From: Eubacteriales bacterium
GTDB lineage: Bacteria > Bacillota > Clostridia > Lachnospirales > Lachnospiraceae
Assembly (NCBI GenBank): GCA_030536575.1
Contig: JAUNPS010000029.1
Location: 1 to 64,000, forward strand
DNA length: 64,000 nucleotides
Reading direction: 5' to 3'
Shown here: positions 8,739-17,021 of the stretch, in pieces
Layout of the letters: every line of letters begins with the position of its first letter
Position numbering within the stretch: the first letter of the stretch is position 1
Notes under the pieces: model-generated
The model's database searches: none
Told to the model about the DNA's origin: nothing
What the model saw: the letters and a program-made list of their open reading frames with translations, nothing else
Translations under genes and position numbers: made by a program

Positions 8739-9231
8739 GTAATTTCACCTTTTCTGCCGCCGCATGCGCGCGGATCATTTTTACAATTTCCGGATACTGA
8801 TCTCCCATGGATTCTTTTGGCCAGACGAAAGCATAGCGCTTTGCAGTGTAGACCAGAAGGTTGTGCTTCGTTTCCCGTACTTTGTACAGGCTGTCCCACT
8901 CCACGTCTGCCTGCTTATCGCCTTGAATCGTGCGGATGCCCTCTTCCGTCAGAATATAGCTGAGGGGATTTTTAAAAACCGGGTTCAGCTTGACCTGCTT
9001 GACCGAGCGGAAATACAGGCTCACAGGCAGGTAGAAGATGAACCAAACGCCAAAGGCCGCGTACAGAATGGTCTGCCAGGTCTGGACATCCCCAAAAGTA
9101 ACCACGGCGACAACAAAGGCGGAAATGCCGAAAAAGGTGCCGACGAAGCCGGAGGCGCCGCTGTAAGCGTGGCGGAGCATAAAATCAAACATTGCTTTTT
9201 GTGTCATTTTTACATCGAATTTAATTTCCAT
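8728..9231 (-). CDS. YcxB-like membrane protein
   Basis: This 167-residue protein has two transmembrane segments (about residues 28-50 and 53-75) followed by a soluble C-terminal domain. In that domain a VEWDSLYKVRETK stretch matches YcxB-type proteins. The function is unknown. It is the first gene of the tsaE-tsaB-rimI unit and is probably made from the promoter embedded in the hairpin just upstream (9278-9306). AGG eight bases before the ATG serves as a weak ribosome site. Confidence 0.75.
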   Translation of the reverse strand: MEIKFDVKMTQKAMFDFMLRHAYSGASGFVGTFFGISAFVVAVVTFGDVQTWQTILYAAFGVWFIFYLPVSLYFRSVKQVKLNPVFKNPLSYILTEEGIRTIQGDKQADVEWDSLYKVRETKHNLLVYTAKRYAFVWPKESMGDQYPEIVKMIRAHAAAEKVKLHDH

Positions 9232-9252
9232 GTTTTTTTCCTATACCTCCAT

Positions 9253-9289
9253 AAAAAACGATGTGCCATAATTTTTCATTATAGCACAC
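9253..9289 (-). terminator. Terminator after the NUDIX gene
   Basis: A 12-pair stem (9261-9272 with 9278-9289, including G-T pairs) with a five-base loop is followed by TTTTTT on the minus strand. It lies 12 bases after the NUDIX stop codon. Its 5' arm contains the -10 box of a promoter for the next genes. Confidence 0.8.
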
Positions 9290-9306
9290 CGCTTCGCGGC
9301 TTACAA
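9278..9306 (-). promoter_or_regulatory. Promoter overlapping the terminator, for ycxB-like/tsaE/tsaB
   Basis: TTGTAA (9301-9306) and TATAAT (9278-9283) on the minus strand are 17 bases apart. The -35 box overlaps the NUDIX stop codon and the -10 box lies in the terminator's 5' arm. Transcripts started here would lack that arm and escape termination. Confidence 0.6.
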
Positions 9307-9927
9307 CCGTTCATCTTTTTCTTTTAGAAATGCAAAGGGGTCATCCGTATCCTCCAGAAAATGCATCAGCATATAGGCGCACATAATCGCCACACGCTCT
9401 TCCTTCAAAATGCGGCGCACCTCCGCCCGATCCGCAAGGACAATCTCCAGTTCTTCATTATCCTCCAGATAACGGGTGTCCACCTGCCCGCTGGCATAGC
9501 CATAAGCCGTGGCGCAGCACTCGTCCGTCATCCCAATCGTGGTAAAATACGCTTTTTCGTACATCGGGTCAACCTTCAGCGGTTCGAAGGTCAGGCCAGT
9601 TTCCTCCTTCAGTTCCCGGATCGCGGTCTGATGGAATTCTTCGCCCGGATCGACCAGGCCCGCCGGAAATTCATAAATATAATCGTCCAGCGTATAGCGG
9701 TACTGACGGATCAGAACCACGCGGTCGCGCTTTTCCCCGTAAAGGCTGTAGATCACTACGCCGTCGGGCTTCTGGTCCCTGGTGGAAATCTTCATATCCG
9801 AGATTTCCCTGGCTCTGGACGCAACGAAATAATTCACCTGGCCGCCTTTGCGGTTTCTGGCGTCGAGCTGGTACATATTTAAGAACTTACTGTCTGTCAG
9901 TTTCTGAATTCCTTTGATTTCCGGCAT
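9301..9927 (-). CDS. NUDIX hydrolase, ADP-ribose pyrophosphatase-like
   Basis: This 208-residue protein cleaves a nucleoside diphosphate linked to another moiety. ADP-ribose is the likely substrate by similarity to the NudF class. A complete NUDIX box runs from G(LVDPG)E to RELKEETGL around residues 113-135. An ATG at 9936 touches the AGGAG, so the ATG at 9927, eight bases from it, is the better start. It is followed by a terminator and preceded by ribU. Confidence 0.88.
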   Translation of the reverse strand: MPEIKGIQKLTDSKFLNMYQLDARNRKGGQVNYFVASRAREISDMKISTRDQKPDGVVIYSLYGEKRDRVVLIRQYRYTLDDYIYEFPAGLVDPGEEFHQTAIRELKEETGLTFEPLKVDPMYEKAYFTTIGMTDECCATAYGYASGQVDTRYLEDNEELEIVLADRAEVRRILKEERVAIMCAYMLMHFLEDTDDPFAFLKEKDERL

Positions 9928-9989
9928 TTTCTGCATCTCCTAACAATTCCCCTGGTTCTTTCAATCCATGCCCGGTCATGTAAATTCCT

Positions 9990-10613
9990 TTATCCTTTTA
10001 AAATCGGGCTGATACGCTTATATAATAACATCGTAATGACGGATACGACAACACCTTTTATGATATTAAACGGCGCCACCGCGAACAGCGCGAACGTCGT
10101 CACATTCGTAATCGCAGCGTTTACGGCGGTTCCCATACCTACCAGCGCTTCCATCGGCATGCCAAAAGCCGTCGCATAGGCAGGAAGCAGAACCAGTGCA
10201 TTCAGGAAACAGCCCACAACGGTCATGAAAACCGTACCGCAGATCAGGCCAATCACCGCATTCTTTCTGGTCTTTTTCTTTTTATAAATCCACGCCGCCG
10301 GGACAACCAGTGAGCATCCGATCAGGAAGTTCGCCAGATCGCCGACTCCCGCGGTCGTCGTTCCCTCAATAATCAAGTGCAGCAAAATCTTAATGAATTC
10401 AATCATCGCTCCGGCCGCCGGCCCCATCGCAAACGCGCCGATCAGAACCGGCACTTCGCTCAGGTCAATCTTATAAAAGCTCGGCGCAAACCAAAGCGGG
10501 ATCTCAAACATCATCAGGACGACCGATACAGCGCCCAGCATGCCGACCTGAACCATGGTTCGCAAATTTCTGTTTGTAGTTACTTTACCTGCTGTTTTTG
10601 TGTTCGTACTCAT
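9990..10613 (-). CDS. ribU: Riboflavin ECF transporter, substrate-specific component RibU
   Basis: RibU is the membrane S component that binds riboflavin and works with a shared energising module. The 207-residue protein has about six hydrophobic segments. Family features include the FYKIDLSEVPVLIGAF segment (about residues 47-62) and the GPAAGAMIEFIK helix start. The identification is strengthened by the FMN riboswitch in its leader. A terminator between riboswitch and gene makes shut-off by FMN likely. GGAGT precedes the ATG. No ECF ATPase genes are nearby. Confidence 0.93.
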   Translation of the reverse strand: MSTNTKTAGKVTTNRNLRTMVQVGMLGAVSVVLMMFEIPLWFAPSFYKIDLSEVPVLIGAFAMGPAAGAMIEFIKILLHLIIEGTTTAGVGDLANFLIGCSLVVPAAWIYKKKKTRKNAVIGLICGTVFMTVVGCFLNALVLLPAYATAFGMPMEALVGMGTAVNAAITNVTTFALFAVAPFNIIKGVVVSVITMLLYKRISPILKG

Positions 10614-10667
10614 TTTAAGCTACTCCTTTTCTGCATCTTTTTTTGGAAAATTCCTGCTTTTTAGGGA

Positions 10668-10699
10668 AAAGAAATTCCCCGGACGTGATTCGTCCGGGG
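10668..10699 (-). terminator. Riboswitch-controlled terminator before ribU
   Basis: CCCCGGACG and CGTCCGGGG form a 9-pair GC-rich stem with a five-base loop on the minus strand, followed by AATTTCTTTT. It lies between the FMN aptamer and the ribU start and is the expression platform. Confidence 0.88.
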
Positions 10700-10735
10700 A
10701 TCGATTACGATACAAAGCCAGCAACGTAAACCCTT

Positions 10736-10858
10736 TTCTTCTCTCATCCAGACTATACTGTCGGTTCCGGAATTCTCAGCCCCTGAGTCACCGGATCAGC
10801 CGCTTGCGCGGGTCGCGGACTATACCGCCGGTGGGGAATTACACCCCGCCCCGAAGAA
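10736..10858 (-). promoter_or_regulatory. FMN riboswitch (RFN element)
   Basis: On the minus strand the closing helix TTCTTC/GAAGAA encloses the conserved blocks GGGGCGGGGTG, CCCCACCGGCGGTA, the GATCCGGTGACTC region and AGTCTGGATGAGAGAAG. This is the full RFN consensus. The element precedes ribU and its terminator, so FMN binding should stop transcription. Confidence 0.97.
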
Positions 10859-10877
10859 TTTTCTTTTTTACATGGCC

Positions 10878-10906
10878 ATTATAAACCATTCTGGCGGGAT
10901 AATCAA
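10878..10906 (-). promoter_or_regulatory. Promoter of ribU
   Basis: TTGATT (10901-10906) and TATAAT (10878-10883) are 17 bases apart on the minus strand. A start near 10871 falls just ahead of the FMN aptamer. Confidence 0.75.
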
Positions 10907-10910
10907 GGGA

Positions 10911-11210
10911 AATTTTTATTACGCATTTCTTGTGGGAATTTTTACCGGAGCTGGCTATATGGTTGAGTCGAATAAAGAACATGGCGAGGGACGGAGCGAT
11001 GTGGTCGTGCACGACTCGTTTAATGAGCGGGTTGCGGTTTTTGAGGCGAAATATTCCAGAACATTGAATGGAATGGCGGAAAACTGCGGGGAGGCTCTCC
11101 GACAGATTGATGAACAAATGTATGCGAAGGAATATGAAGACGAATATGATGATATTTCGTGCTATGGGATTTCGTTTTTTAAAAAGCGCTGTCTGGTAAA
11201 AAAGAAGTGA
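10911..11210 (+). pseudogene. Remnant of an AAA-ATPase/PD-(D/E)XK protein, C-terminal part
   Basis: The plus-strand frame ends in a stretch typical of the C-terminal PDDEXK_9 domain of AAA-ATPase-like proteins. Visible are FYYAFLVGIFTGAGY, GRSDVVVHD, VAVFEAKYS, a QIDEQMYA helix and the closing CYGISFFKKRCLVKK. The N-terminal ATPase is missing. The possible ATG at 10872 falls in the ribU promoter region, so it is probably not a real start. An intact protein of the same general class lies at 12851-14440. The nuclease residues D and E-x-K are still present, so decay is recent or only by truncation. Confidence 0.75.
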
Positions 11211-11219
11211 TTTAGAAAA

Positions 11220-11268
11220 CGCCCCTACCGTATGTGAGAAACATGTTCGGTAGGGGCGCTCTCTTTTT
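11220..11268. terminator. Bidirectional terminator
   Basis: CGCCCCTACCG and CGGTAGGGGCG form an 11-pair stem around a 17-base loop. TCTCTTTTT follows on the plus strand and TTTTCT on the minus strand. It separates the plus-strand remnant from the minus-strand surface protein gene ending at 11270. Confidence 0.85.
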
Positions 11269-11269
11269 A

Positions 11270-12649
11270 TCAGCCTTGTCCGCCCAATGGGTATGACGTA
11301 TCCGTATAACAATTCGTTACCGTGTTCGATGACCAATAGCCATCACCATAGATAGCTCCGACAATCGTATTCGTCAGCTTACAATTCCCGGTAAGGGAAC
11401 ACGTATTTATCGTACTATATTTCGATTGTCCTACGATACCGCCCGACGTCCATGCAAACAACTGTACAGAAATACTCTCGCAATTTATAATACTGCCATT
11501 TTCCTGAAGACCGGCAATTCCGCCAGCCATGCCGAAACGATCATACATGCTATCGTCGCCTGCCCCGGCAATCACGCTTCCGCTTGCCTTACAATTTTCT
11601 ATGGTCCCGGAATTATATCCGCACAGGCTTCCGGCAGTGGCATTGTGGAAATTCATTACGATTCCGGATGTGGAGCAGTTGTAAATTTTTCCGCAATTTA
11701 TGGCTGTGATTCCACCGATATAGCCATCGCTGGATTCCATCGGAAACTGGAAGTTACTGAGCTTCAGATTCTTTACCTGTCCCGTCTCAGCAATCGCTGC
11801 AAAGATGCCCGCATTTCCCGACTGTCTGAAATACAGATTTTTAATCGTCTTATTCCCGCCGTCATACACGCCGGTAAAGCCGTCGTCTGTTGAAAACAGC
11901 GGAGTAAAGTTTGCGCTGTCGCCGTCGATGTTTGCTGTCTGACGGAAATAACGGCCATTGTACTTCCGTACATTGTTTAACTGCTTCAGATTTTTTACCA
12001 GATACGGCGATTTTTTCGAGCCGTCGCCTCCGGCAAAATCTTTTGTGGTATAGAACATCACCGCGTCGGAACTGGTTTTTGTGGCTCCTGCTGTAATCCG
12101 AAGCGTGTACATGCCGGAACTCACGTATTTGCCGCTTTTGCCTTTCCCGTCCCACTTCAGGGAGTAAAATTTATTTTCTTTACATTTGGCAAAGGTCTTG
12201 GTATACACGACTTTTCCGTTTCCGTTTAGAAATTCTGCTTTTACCTGTGTCGACGTATTGTCCAGCATAAAGGTTCCCGTCACTTTGGAAACGCCTTTTA
12301 CAAAATCGCCGCCGGTCGTATTCGCCAGGCTGATTTTTACTGCGTTCGCGTCCGCATTCTTTACTTTTACGCTGCAGGTTAAGGTTTTTCCGGATACTTT
12401 GGCTTTGATCGTCGCTTTTCCGGCCTTTACGCCTTTTACAACGCCTTTCGTGCTTACGGTCGCAATGGCTTTACTGCTGGTACTCCATGAAACATTCGCT
12501 TTCGTGTTCTGTACCTTCAGTGTTCTTTTCTCTCCAACCGTCAGTGTTATGGAACGGCTGCTCAATTTCGGGCTGGCCGCTTCCACACTCCCCGACGGAA
12601 GCAGAAGAAGGCACAAAAAGAAAACCCACTTCACCCATTTTTTCCACAT
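11270..12649 (-). CDS. Secreted Big_2/GLUG-repeat surface protein
   Basis: This 459-residue protein has a signal peptide at residues 1-24 (cleavage near VEAAS). A Big_2 Ig-like domain follows at about 26-98, ending TIKAKVSGKTLTCSVKV. A FlgD-like Ig fold covers about 100-200. The C-terminal half has GLUG-type motifs (GGITAINCGKIYNCSTSG, GGIAGLQENGSIINC, GGIVGQSKYSTINTC) that probably form a beta-helix. No LPXTG or other anchor is visible, so cell attachment is unclear. It is probably an adhesion or matrix protein. It starts after GGAG and has its own promoter and terminator. Confidence 0.82.
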   Translation of the reverse strand: MWKKWVKWVFFLCLLLLPSGSVEAASPKLSSRSITLTVGEKRTLKVQNTKANVSWSTSSKAIATVSTKGVVKGVKAGKATIKAKVSGKTLTCSVKVKNADANAVKISLANTTGGDFVKGVSKVTGTFMLDNTSTQVKAEFLNGNGKVVYTKTFAKCKENKFYSLKWDGKGKSGKYVSSGMYTLRITAGATKTSSDAVMFYTTKDFAGGDGSKKSPYLVKNLKQLNNVRKYNGRYFRQTANIDGDSANFTPLFSTDDGFTGVYDGGNKTIKNLYFRQSGNAGIFAAIAETGQVKNLKLSNFQFPMESSDGYIGGITAINCGKIYNCSTSGIVMNFHNATAGSLCGYNSGTIENCKASGSVIAGAGDDSMYDRFGMAGGIAGLQENGSIINCESISVQLFAWTSGGIVGQSKYSTINTCSLTGNCKLTNTIVGAIYGDGYWSSNTVTNCYTDTSYPLGGQG

Positions 12650-12684
12650 GTTTCTATCACTCCTTCAAAATATTTTCTGATTTT

Positions 12685-12713
12685 ATTTTATCGTTTATGA
12701 TATAGACAGTCAA
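12685..12713 (-). promoter_or_regulatory. Promoter of the Big_2/GLUG protein gene
   Basis: TTGACT (12708-12713) and TAAAAT (12685-12690) on the minus strand are 17 bases apart, about 36 bases above the start codon. The 135-bp repeat begins 25 bases further upstream. Confidence 0.7.
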
Positions 12714-12737
12714 TCATAAAATATCTTGAGTATTCCT

Positions 12738-12872
12738 GTTCACTCGTACCTCGTTCCAGTAACGATTCACAGGCTCATTTTAAGTTTTGCTTCGCAAAAG
12801 AGCCTGCTCACACCTGAATCACGTTCTTACGTACCTGAGCAGCTAAGTGCTCAGGTACTGTCTGAATAGTAA
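12738..12872 (+). repeat. 135-bp dispersed repeat, copy 1
   Basis: This stretch matches 22695-22829 base for base, with about ten differences and no gaps, in the same orientation. It contains three pairing segments: TTTTGC-TTC-GCAAAA, AGGCTC with GAGCCT around it, and GTACCTGAGCA with TGCTCAGGTAC (11 pairs). Its right end supplies the last codons (Ser-Asp-Ser-Thr-stop) of the gene at 12851-14440. It lies just above a surface-protein promoter. Confidence 0.9.
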
Positions 12873-14440
12873 CTATATTTCTCAATCATGCATTCGTGTT
12901 TTTTGTTCTTCTTATCATAGCAAATTCCCACAAGCAAAAGATCATCCATATATTCCTTCAATGCACCGGCATAATTTTTACCTCTAATCTGCTGGATCGC
13001 TCCCTGTGCAGAACGATCCCATTTTAGTTCTACAATCATCGCCGGTTTATCTGCATACTTTCTGGGAATAAAAGCCAAATCCGCAAAACCTTTTCCTGCC
13101 GGGCATTCACGAATGAACGTGTAATCTTTCTGGGCAGCATAATAAGCAATCGTTATCACACAACTTAACGAATTTTCATCATTATATGTCAATATGGATG
13201 TATTTGACTCATGAACCCTATCCAGTTCAGCCGCCACAGTGTCCGTATCCATTCTGATGGTAGCTTCTAATAAATCATCCGAGGCTTTCAATACAGCAGA
13301 AATTTCTTCCCAGTTACTATTTTCTACCGCATTTTTAAATTCATCTGCTACTTCCTGATTCGGAATATATACTTCTTTTTTCTCTGAATCATATGCCAAA
13401 TATCCGAGATGAATCAGCAATGTCAGGACATCATCTTTGGTTTTCATATTTAGCATGTCATTCTGGAACGTCCTCGTATTGATCTTACACCGCATGCCCC
13501 CAAGCATATAAAAAATTGCCTCTTTCAGTCCGTCCAGATTCATCTCAATATAATGCTTTAGGGATTCATAGGTTTCTGTTTCTGTCCAGTAATCGCCAAA
13601 CTCTCCATTTCGAACCGCCTGAATCACGGAATTGGGACTGTATACCGACTGAATTTTACTGAAAGAATAGCCGTCATACCATCGTTTCGCTTCGTCAAAA
13701 TCCAGTTCATAATTTTGACAAAGTCCTTGCACTTCCTTTTCCGTAAACCCTACATATTCAGCCAGATTCTGCGGCTGGAGCATTGTATATTCCCGAAAAT
13801 CCGTTAATGCAGACTGTGTTCCATATTTTTTAATCGGCAATATTCCGGTCATGTATGCCGCCTCAATCATTTTATCTGTTAGACTGCTCTTAAATAATCC
13901 TCGCAATAATTGCAGATATTCTTTTTGCAATTCAACATCTTCTTTTGCTTCCCGGAACAATGCATCCCATTCATCAATAATAATGATGAATTTATTTCCA
14001 GTCGCCTCACTGACATCACTCAATGCAATTGGAAATGAACGTTGTTCTTCCGTCACTGCTGGAAAAATTTTTCTTAATTCGCCTATAACTTCTTCCTGCA
14101 AATAGCGTACCGTATGTCTGATCTCATCTGTTGTCGATATGAACCAGGTAATATCCAGATAGATTACATAATATTGATTCAAATACCGGTTAAAATCTTC
14201 TGAACCTGCTATTTGCAAATCCTGAAACAATTCCCTTGAATCGCAGCTTTTATCATAGTATGCGCATAACATCTGCGTCGCAAATGATTTTCCAAATCTT
14301 CGCGGTCTGCTCACACACGTCAGCTTTTCTTTCGTTCCGAGTGTGCGATTGATAGATTCTATCAGTTTTGACTTATCAACATATAATCCTTTGCGTATAG
14401 ACTGAAAGCCAGCATTTCCCAAATTAAGATATCTGCCCAT
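12851..14440 (-). CDS. AAA-ATPase-like protein with C-terminal PD-(D/E)XK nuclease domain
   Basis: This 529-residue protein of the AAA-ATPase_like/PDDEXK_9 family is abundant in gut Clostridia and Bacteroidetes, and its role is unknown. Walker A is in SRPRRFGKSFATQ (about residues 44-56) and Walker B in FIIIIDEWDALF (about 150-161). The C-terminal nuclease-like part has GKGFADLAFIP and MIVELKWDRSA (about 448-480), giving the D and E-x-K residues. The region looks richer in A and T than its neighbours, which suggests transfer. The last four residues come from the 135-bp repeat. GGGGAGG precedes the ATG. Confidence 0.85.
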   Translation of the reverse strand: MGRYLNLGNAGFQSIRKGLYVDKSKLIESINRTLGTKEKLTCVSRPRRFGKSFATQMLCAYYDKSCDSRELFQDLQIAGSEDFNRYLNQYYVIYLDITWFISTTDEIRHTVRYLQEEVIGELRKIFPAVTEEQRSFPIALSDVSEATGNKFIIIIDEWDALFREAKEDVELQKEYLQLLRGLFKSSLTDKMIEAAYMTGILPIKKYGTQSALTDFREYTMLQPQNLAEYVGFTEKEVQGLCQNYELDFDEAKRWYDGYSFSKIQSVYSPNSVIQAVRNGEFGDYWTETETYESLKHYIEMNLDGLKEAIFYMLGGMRCKINTRTFQNDMLNMKTKDDVLTLLIHLGYLAYDSEKKEVYIPNQEVADEFKNAVENSNWEEISAVLKASDDLLEATIRMDTDTVAAELDRVHESNTSILTYNDENSLSCVITIAYYAAQKDYTFIRECPAGKGFADLAFIPRKYADKPAMIVELKWDRSAQGAIQQIRGKNYAGALKEYMDDLLLVGICYDKKNKKHECMIEKYSYYSDST

Positions 14441-14493
14441 TTCTGCCTCCCCGGTATTCGATCAATTGTTCCGTAACTCCTGTTTCATGCCTC

Positions 14494-15456
14494 TTATTGT
14501 ACTTCATATTCTCCCCAAATCTGATCAAAAATCCTCGCACAGCCCACGGTATCCCGATGCGGAATCACCGGACTCTCAATCCGCCCCTCCCGGACACACC
14601 GCATCGCCTCCCGGATCTCATAGACAAACCCATTTTCCTCGTCCCCAATAAAATGCTCCGTCTCCTCCCGTCCCTCATACAGGATACACTCCTTCCCATA
14701 ATGCGGATTCGGCAGCTCGATCCGTCCCTTTGATCCGGAAATAATCAAAACCTCCCGCGCCATCGCCGACAGCGTAAACTGCAGCGCCGCCATCCCGTGC
14801 GGGAACCGCAGCAGCACCTGATCCATCACATCCACCTGCATTTCCTCACGCTCCATCATCGTCTTCACCTCGATCACAGGCTCTCCCATCAGATACTGCA
14901 TCAGCTCAATCGCATAAACCCCCGTATCATACATCGTCCCGCCGCCCAGCTCCGGATTAAAATACAGATTCCCCGCATCCCTGGGCGGGCAGGAACCCAG
15001 CGTGCAGACACCCATCTTCACCTCTCCGATCCGTCCCTCCCGGATCCACTCCATCGCCTTTCGCGTCTTCGGCAAAAACCGCGCCCACATGGCCTCCATT
15101 GCAAAAATCTGCTTTTCCTCCGAAATCCGGAAAACTTCCTCGGCCTCCGCCGCGCTCCGGGCCATCGACTTCTCGCAAAGTACCGGGACGCCCCGCTCCA
15201 GACACAGCCTCATCAGCTCACAATGCGCCTGGATCGTCGTCGCAATGTAAACCAGATCCAGCTCCTCCTGCTCCAACATCGCCTCATAGCTGTCATACCA
15301 GCGCGCAACGCCATTCTTCTTGGCAAAGCTTTGAGCTCGCTCCAGGCTTTTGCTGGCTACGGCAGCGACAGCGGCGCCTTCGATTTGAGAGACGGCATTG
15401 CAGAATTTGACGGCAATAGAGCCGGCTCCCATGATTCCGATGCGAAATTCTTTCAT
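14494..15456 (-). CDS. Gfo/Idh/MocA family oxidoreductase
   Basis: This 320-residue NAD(P)-dependent dehydrogenase probably acts on a sugar or cyclitol. The Rossmann motif IGIMGAGSIAVKF is at residues 7-19. The CEKSMARSAAEAEE segment near residue 93 holds the family's conserved lysine. A GGGTMYDTGVYAIELMQ stretch near 170 matches the C-terminal domain. It stands alone between the AAA-ATPase gene and tuf. The substrate cannot be told. Confidence 0.87.
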   Translation of the reverse strand: MKEFRIGIMGAGSIAVKFCNAVSQIEGAAVAAVASKSLERAQSFAKKNGVARWYDSYEAMLEQEELDLVYIATTIQAHCELMRLCLERGVPVLCEKSMARSAAEAEEVFRISEEKQIFAMEAMWARFLPKTRKAMEWIREGRIGEVKMGVCTLGSCPPRDAGNLYFNPELGGGTMYDTGVYAIELMQYLMGEPVIEVKTMMEREEMQVDVMDQVLLRFPHGMAALQFTLSAMAREVLIISGSKGRIELPNPHYGKECILYEGREETEHFIGDEENGFVYEIREAMRCVREGRIESPVIPHRDTVGCARIFDQIWGEYEVQ

Positions 15457-15614
15457 TTGTTTGCTCCTTTCTAAACTTCAGACTGCTTCTTAGATAGAGC
15501 TTAACATAAATGACTTCTTCCTTCAAGAAAAATGATACCGACCCACGGTGCACGAAATACGCTTGAAAGCAAACCGGAATCATATGGTTCTGCCTAATAT
15601 CCATGCCGCAACAG

Positions 15615-15643
15615 AAAAACCCCAGAAACCAAAGTCTCTGGGG
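15615..15643 (-). terminator. Terminator of the str operon
   Basis: On the minus strand CCCCAGA and TCTGGGG pair around a ten-base loop and are followed by TTTTTC. It lies about 40 bases after the tuf stop. Confidence 0.85.
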
Positions 15644-15684
15644 CCCTCTTACGCTTGGACACAAAATTTATCTGATTCTTCGAA

Positions 15685-16878
15685 TTACTCGATAATAGAA
15701 GCAACACGGCCAGATCCAACAGTACGTCCACCTTCACGAATAGCGAAAGTAAGACCCTGCTCCATAGCGATCGGATGGATCAGCTCGATGGTCATTTCTA
15801 CGTTATCACCAGGCATGCACATTTCGGTGCCAGCCGGAAGTTCGATTACGCCGGTTACGTCCGTTGTACGGAAGTAGAACTGCGGTCTGTAGTTGTTGAA
15901 GAACGGAGTATGACGTCCACCTTCATCTTTGGTCAGAACGTAAACCTGTGCGGTAAATTTCTTATGGCAGGTAACAGAACCGGGTTTAGCCAGAACCTGA
16001 CCACGAACGATATCGGTTCTCTGAACGCCACGAAGCAGTGCGCCGATGTTATCACCAGCCTGAGCCTCATCCAGCAGTTTCCGGAACATTTCGATACCGG
16101 TTACAACGGTTTTTCTCTTGTCTTCTTTTACGCCGAGGATTTCAACTTCATCGTTCAGATGCAGTACACCACGCTCAACACGGCCGGTAGCAACCGTACC
16201 ACGTCCGGTAATGGTGAATACGTCCTCAACCGGCATCAGGAACGGCTTGTCGGTGTCACGTTCCGGATTCGGAATCCACTCGTCAACAGCCTGCATCAGC
16301 TCAAGGATCTTGTCGCCCCATTCGCCAGACGGATCTTCCAGAGCCTTCAGAGCGGAACCCTGGATAATCGGAGTGTCATCGCCCGGGAACTCATACTCGT
16401 TCAGCAGCTCACGGATTTCCATGTCTACCAGTTCAAGCAGTTCTTCGTCGTCTACCATGTCGCATTTGTTCATGAATACAACGATATACGGTACACCTAC
16501 CTGACGGGACAGAAGGATGTGCTCTTTAGTCTGAGCCATAACACCATCGGTAGCAGCTACTACAAGGATCGCGCCGTCCATCTGAGCAGCACCAGTGATC
16601 ATGTTCTTTACATAGTCAGCGTGGCCTGGGCAGTCAACGTGTGCGTAATGTCTGTTTTCGGTTTCGTACTCAACGTGAGCGGTAGAGATGGTGATACCAC
16701 GCTCTCTCTCTTCCGGAGCTTTATCGATGTTATCAAAAGCTACTGCTTCACCAAGCTGCAGTCTGTCGTGCAGGGTCTTGGTAATTGCTGCGGTCAGGGT
16801 TGTTTTACCATGGTCAACGTGTCCGATTGTACCAATATTACAATGTGGTTTTGTTCTTTCGAACTTAGCTTTTGCCAT
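15685..16878 (-). CDS. tuf: Elongation factor Tu
   Basis: EF-Tu brings aminoacyl-tRNA to the ribosome as a GTP complex. The 397-residue protein starts [12 protein letters not shown] and has the G motifs [17 protein letters not shown] and NKCD. The C-terminal barrel ends with [10 protein letters not shown]. The frame opens 8 codons earlier, but AGGAGG lies nine bases before the ATG at 16878. It is the last gene of rpsL-rpsG-fusA-tuf. The spacer to fusA has two perfect hairpins. Confidence 0.99.
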   Translation of the reverse strand: MAKAKFERTKPHCNIGTIGHVDHGKTTLTAAITKTLHDRLQLGEAVAFDNIDKAPEERERGITISTAHVEYETENRHYAHVDCPGHADYVKNMITGAAQMDGAILVVAATDGVMAQTKEHILLSRQVGVPYIVVFMNKCDMVDDEELLELVDMEIRELLNEYEFPGDDTPIIQGSALKALEDPSGEWGDKILELMQAVDEWIPNPERDTDKPFLMPVEDVFTITGRGTVATGRVERGVLHLNDEVEILGVKEDKRKTVVTGIEMFRKLLDEAQAGDNIGALLRGVQRTDIVRGQVLAKPGSVTCHKKFTAQVYVLTKDEGGRHTPFFNNYRPQFYFRTTDVTGVIELPAGTEMCMPGDNVEMTIELIHPIAMEQGLTFAIREGGRTVGSGRVASIIE

Positions 16879-16904
16879 TTTTAATTTCCTCCTTAACAAC
16901 ATGC

Positions 16905-16916
16905 GCCCCTTGGGGC
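16905..16916 (-). promoter_or_regulatory. Small GC hairpin in the tuf leader
   Basis: GCCCC-AA-GGGGC lies a few bases above the tuf ribosome site on the minus strand. It is too tight to be sure of, but it sits where it could affect tuf translation or mRNA processing. Confidence 0.35.
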
Positions 16917-16946
16917 TTTAAATTTGTTTTCCTTATAATACTAGGC

Positions 16947-16976
16947 TATCTTAGATTATATTTCAAATCTAAGATA
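16947..16976 (-). promoter_or_regulatory. Hairpin in the fusA-tuf spacer
   Basis: TATCTTAGATT and AATCTAAGATA form a perfect 11-pair AT-rich stem with an eight-base loop. No T-run follows, so it is not a normal terminator. It could be a processing or stability element between fusA and tuf. Confidence 0.45.
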
Positions 16977-17021
16977 TTTTCAAGCCTAATTTTTGATTTT
17001 TCGCAATTCTGGGGCACGAAT

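Noticed and set aside
10872-11210. Intact 112-residue gene on the plus strand
   Set aside because: The first codons overlap the ribU promoter and only the C-terminal part of a known family is present, so a truncated remnant is more likely.
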